Source: JAVBMV01 sp031552145 (lineage in GTDB: Bacteria; Myxococcota; Myxococcia; Myxococcales; UBA5297). Taken from it: a stretch of DNA of 64,000 nucleotides. The number at the start of each line of letters is the position of its first letter. Within the stretch, counting starts at the first letter, position 1. The stretch is from NCBI GenBank assembly GCA_031552145.1, contig JAVBMV010000001.1, positions 124,001 through 188,000 on the forward strand, read 5' to 3'. Positions 61,214-64,000 of the stretch are shown piece after piece. The notes under the pieces were generated by a model that saw only the letters and a list, made by a program, of their open reading frames with translations, was not told the origin of the DNA and did no database searches. The position numbers and the translations under genes were made by a program.

Positions 61214-64000
61214 CTATTGGTAGAGATAGCGCAGCCCTAAATTGAAGGCCCACGGCTCCGCGCCCACCTCGCCGCCGATTGGAATGAGCTTTCCGAAGTG
61301 CAGCTGTAACACCAATACGCCGAGTGCCAGATCGGTGCCGAGCACGGCGGAGAGGCTGCGCTTCTCCCACGCATCGCCGTATCGGTCGAAGGCCGCGCCG
61401 AAGTCGAGCCCGGCGACGCCGAAGATGCCGGAGAGGAAGGGGATCTGCAGAAAGGGATCGACCGGAAAGCTCAGCTTCAGATTGGAGACGTAATAGTTGT
61501 CGGCGAGGAGCCGCAGGTCGCCGAGATGAAAACCCTCGAGGTTTCCCACCGCGAAGAGATAGAACTGCGGCGCGAAGCGGTTGGTGGTGGTGGTGCCGTA
61601 GGCGAGTCGTCCCAAGAGGCTCGAGCGGCCGATGAGCCGGACGCGCTGCTGCAGATCGAGTAACCCCTGCAGATAGGCGCTCTCGCGCTGCGGAAGATAG
61701 CCCAGCCCAAGGGTGGCGAAGGCGGAGCTACCGGAGATGGGGCCGGCGAAGAAGTGGAGCTGCTGCGTATCCTGGCCAAAGGCGAGGGAGGCCGCGAGCT
61801 CGGGCTCGACGCCTCCATTCAGGTCGCGCCATTGGCCGCCGAGGAGGCCGGTGCGATCGGTGAAGGAGAAGCGCTCCACGCCGCGGAGTTGGAGGTTCGC
61901 CTCGATTCGCCTAAAGCGATCGAACGGATATTGGGCCAGCGCGACGAGCCCGAAGCGGCGCGCCAGGTAATAGTTGAGCGTCTCGGGGAAGGTCTTGTCG
62001 CGCACCGGCTCGAAAGTGTGGAAGAGTCCCAGACCCAGGGCAGGGCGGCGCGATTGATCGAGGTAGATGGCCGAGGCGTCGGTCAGCTCGAGCTGGCCGT
62101 AGATGGCGAGGTTGATGAAGAGGGTGTGGTCGCGCAGCAGATCGGTGACAGCGAGTCCCGCGGCGCCGATGGCCGCGGTGCCCACCAGCGCTGCCCCGGC
62201 CGCCTCGAAGCGCCAGTTGGAGGGGGAGGTAGGATCGTAGGGGCGCGACTTGGGCATGAGGGCGCGCCGGTAGGGTTGCTCGAGCGAGGCGAGGTCGCCG
62301 CTCCCGCCTACGCCCTCCGCGGGAGGGGGCTCGCTCAGCGGCGTCTCGATGGCGAGCAGACTCTTTGACTCCATACGGTAGAGGCCATAGGTGCCGCTGT
62401 GGAAGGCGAGGAGCCAGAGCGCGCCCTCGGGGGCGGCGTGTGCGGCGAGCGGCGCGCTGGCCAGGTCGGTGAGGCGCGTGAGGTCGCGCTCGCCCTGGGC
62501 GCTCTCCTTCAGCAAATAGAGATTGGGACGCCCTTCGTAGAAAGAGCGCAGAAGAATGCCGCCGAGAGCGGGCGCGGGCGCGGGCGCGCGGATCTCCGCG
62601 GGGAGCTCGGCCAATCGCTGCTTCTTCAGGGTGGCGAGGTCGAGCGCGAAGAGCGCGCGCTCTCGAGAATCGGTCTGATCCGAGATGAAGAGGAGCCGCC
62701 CCCCATCCCAGGCGACATCGGCCTCCGCCCACTCGTCATCGGAGAGTCGGGTGAGCTCCCCCGCGCCTTTTCCTTCGATTTGGAGGCGATAGAGGTCGCG
62801 AAACCCCGCGCGATCGATGCCGACGAAAGCGACGGCGCTGCCATCGGGAGAGAGCGCTGGATCGTAGGCCTCCAGCAACTCGCCCAGGTGAAAGCGGCGT
62901 ACTCGCCCGAGGGAGAGTGCATGTCCGCTGCCTTTCTTGCGCGTGCTCCAGCGGCGCACGAAGAGCTGATCTGCTTCGCCCGAGCGCCCGATATAGGCCA
63001 GCTTCGCGCCACCGAGCGCGGTGACGCGGCGGTCGACCGGGTGGAGCGACTCGAGCCCCGGGTGTTGATCGCAGGCGACCTCGATTGCGCTGCCGGGATC
63101 GCGCGCGTCCAGCAGCCTGAGCGTGCTCTGTCCGGTTTCGCGCTCCACCGATCGATAGAAGAGTGTTTGGCCGTCGGGCGAGGCCGAGAAAGAGTCTGGC
63201 TCGCCCTCGAGCCCCTTCAGGCGTGTCAGCTCGGTGAGCCGCTGGCCCGCGTCGAGGTAATCGTGGAAGAAGCGATGCTTGAGCCAATCTTTATAGCGCT
63301 CGTCGATGAGCTCGGCGGACTCGCCGACCACCTTTGCCAGTAGCTCCGCGAAGTTCCGGGGTCTTGCGGTCGACTTTTTTGTGCTCCCACCATCCGGGAT
63401 GTCCGCGTCGCCCGAATCACCCGCGTCGGACGGATAACCCGCGTCGGACGCGTCGGGCGGCTCGCCGCCGCCGTCAGGGCGCTCGCTCCCGTCGGCCCCA
63501 CCGCTGTCGTCGGCGACACCGGCGTCGCGCGGCGAGAGCTGTGACCGTCGCCTGGGGTCGACGATGGGCTCCGGCGCCCCGAACGGGTTCTTCGCGATAA
63601 GCGGCGATTGCTCCATGAGCTCGATGAGCGCCTGGTGGCCATAGGTCTCGGCCAGGAAGGTGACCCTCGCTTGGCCGAGCTTATAGATTCCGATGTATCC
63701 CCCCGCCCGCGCTTCGAAGAAGCCGGGCAGCGCGTAGCCCGCCGCGGGATTGGGGTGAGTGACCAGATCGCGCAAGATGTACTCGGCCTGCGGGTCGAGC
63801 CCGTCGAAGGTCATGTACTCGGCGATCCCCTCGATGAACCAGAGCGGAAAGGCTTCGAGCGTGCTCTCTCCCGAGCCGAGCCCGCTGGCGATGGAGGCGT
63901 CGCGCATCTTCTGGATGGTGAACTGGTGCGCCATCTCATGGGTCGAGACGCGCTCGAACTCATGAATGTCGCCAAAAAAGGGCATGGCCATGCGCAGATC
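61214..64000 (-). CDS. gluzincin-like peptidase/TolB propeller/beta-barrel protein, N-terminus cut by window edge
   Basis: At least 928 residues in the window; the frame is open to base 64000. The first segment has VSTHEMAHQFTIQ (HExxH) with the likely third-ligand Glu in WFIEGIAEYMTF, typical of peptidase-MA-like gluzincins. A Asp/Gly/Ser linker (~residues 165-210) precedes a propeller (FSASPDGQTLFYRSVERETG, ALSPDGSAVAFVGID). The C-terminal ~330 residues form a predicted barrel ending FNLGLRYLYQ. It resembles outer-membrane proteins that combine protease, propeller and barrel. It ends 12 bp from the S46 gene's stop, tail-to-tail. Confidence 0.8.
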   Translation of the reverse strand, partial: DLRMAMPFFGDIHEFERVSTHEMAHQFTIQKMRDASIASGLGSGESTLEAFPLWFIEGIAEYMTFDGLDPQAEYILRDLVTHPNPAAGYALPGFFEARAGGYIGIYKLGQARVTFLAETYGHQALIELMEQSPLIAKNPFGAPEPIVDPRRRSQLSPRDAGVADDSGGADGSERPDGGGEPPDASDAGYPSDAGDSGDADIPDGGSTKKSTARPRNFAELLAKVVGESAELIDERYKDWLKHRFFHDYLDAGQRLTELTRLKGLEGEPDSFSASPDGQTLFYRSVERETGQSTLRLLDARDPGSAIEVACDQHPGLESLHPVDRRVTALGGAKLAYIGRSGEADQLFVRRWSTRKKGSGHALSLGRVRRFHLGELLEAYDPALSPDGSAVAFVGIDRAGFRDLYRLQIEGKGAGELTRLSDDEWAEADVAWDGGRLLFISDQTDSRERALFALDLATLKKQRLAELPAEIRAPAPAPALGGILLRSFYEGRPNLYLLKESAQGERDLTRLTDLASAPLAAHAAPEGALWLLAFHSGTYGLYRMESKSLLAIETPLSEPPPAEGVGGSGDLASLEQPYRRALMPKSRPYDPTSPSNWRFEAAGAALVGTAAIGAAGLAVTDLLRDHTLFINLAIYGQLELTDASAIYLDQSRRPALGLGLFHTFEPVRDKTFPETLNYYLARRFGLVALAQYPFDRFRRIEANLQLRGVERFSFTDRTGLLGGQWRDLNGGVEPELAASLAFGQDTQQLHFFAGPISGSSAFATLGLGYLPQRESAYLQGLLDLQQRVRLIGRSSLLGRLAYGTTTTNRFAPQFYLFAVGNLEGFHLGDLRLLADNYYVSNLKLSFPVDPFLQIPFLSGIFGVAGLDFGAAFDRYGDAWEKRSLSAVLGTDLALGVLVLQLHFGKLIPIGGEVGAEPWAFNLGLRYLYQ

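Noticed and set aside
1..64000. CRISPR array or rRNA genes
   Set aside because: No regularly spaced short repeats with unique spacers and no rRNA sequence were found by reading; the repeats present are coding modules.

Overview
The window is 64 kb of GC-rich DNA with dense coding, short intergenic gaps, frequent GTG/TTG starts and many 4-bp stop/start overlaps. The protein content suggests a chromosome of a deltaproteobacterial predator-like lineage (Myxococcota or Bradymonadota): large secreted Cys-rich repeat lipoproteins, Asp/Gly/Thr-rich linkers after lipoboxes, paired M16 peptidases, S46 and C69 peptidases, and TolB-like propellers. This assignment is inference from content; no rRNA or other marker is present.

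Region by region. 1-3.6 kb (minus): a three-gene catabolic operon, iorA-iorB-ADP-forming acyl-CoA synthetase, which would turn aryl 2-oxo acids into aryl-CoA and then the free acid plus ATP. 3.8-12.7 kb: poly(A) polymerase, a TonB-type protein, a coupled rhodanese-like/MauE pair, a chalcone-isomerase-like exported protein, a coupled DUF898/M48 membrane pair and a C69 dipeptidase. 12.7-14 kb: an overlapping winged-helix/nucleotidyltransferase pair resembling AbiE-type toxin-antitoxin modules. 14-24 kb: a nitronate monooxygenase, a divergent FrdX-like 4Fe-4S protein behind an FNR/HcpR-type box, then envelope genes on the minus strand (rseP, a peroxiredoxin, cdsA, uppS, a DUF4292-like lipoprotein and a two-subunit M16 peptidase).

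24.1-41.4 kb is an accessory region. It starts at a tRNA-Asn gene that abuts a serine recombinase lacking its catalytic N-terminus. It carries an Mrr-type restriction enzyme with an EVE-like N-terminal domain, a DUF6980 protein, a phage-like repeat protein, two GNAT acetyltransferases, a TetR-SDR pair and a metallophosphoesterase. It is full of decaying genes: three consecutive, translationally coupled genes (DUF1016, AlbA_2, AlbA_2) have each lost their middle; a third AlbA_2 remnant sits at 39.8 kb; a 334-bp piece of an esterase gene is duplicated 4.6 kb away and has acquired a stop codon; and several tiny gene fragments remain.

41.5-64 kb returns to housekeeping and envelope genes: an exported propeller-like protein, a PaaK-like ligase, an S51 peptidase, LysE, an exported PNPOx-like protein, an NAD-binding epimerase, an EF-hand membrane protein, a TolB-like lipoprotein divergent from a large Cys-rich lipoprotein, an Mph-like phosphotransferase with an altered catalytic motif, another Cys-rich lipoprotein, a periplasmic coiled coil, a methyltransferase, an S46 peptidase, and a gluzincin/propeller/barrel protein that runs off the end.

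The most distinctive theme is the set of three Cys-rich repeat lipoproteins (36.4, 52.0 and 55.9 kb), with signs of recent repeat duplication in two of them. The clearest regulatory signal is the FNR/HcpR-type box before the FrdX-like gene. The oddest pattern is the middle-deleted coupled gene trio at 29.6-31.3 kb.
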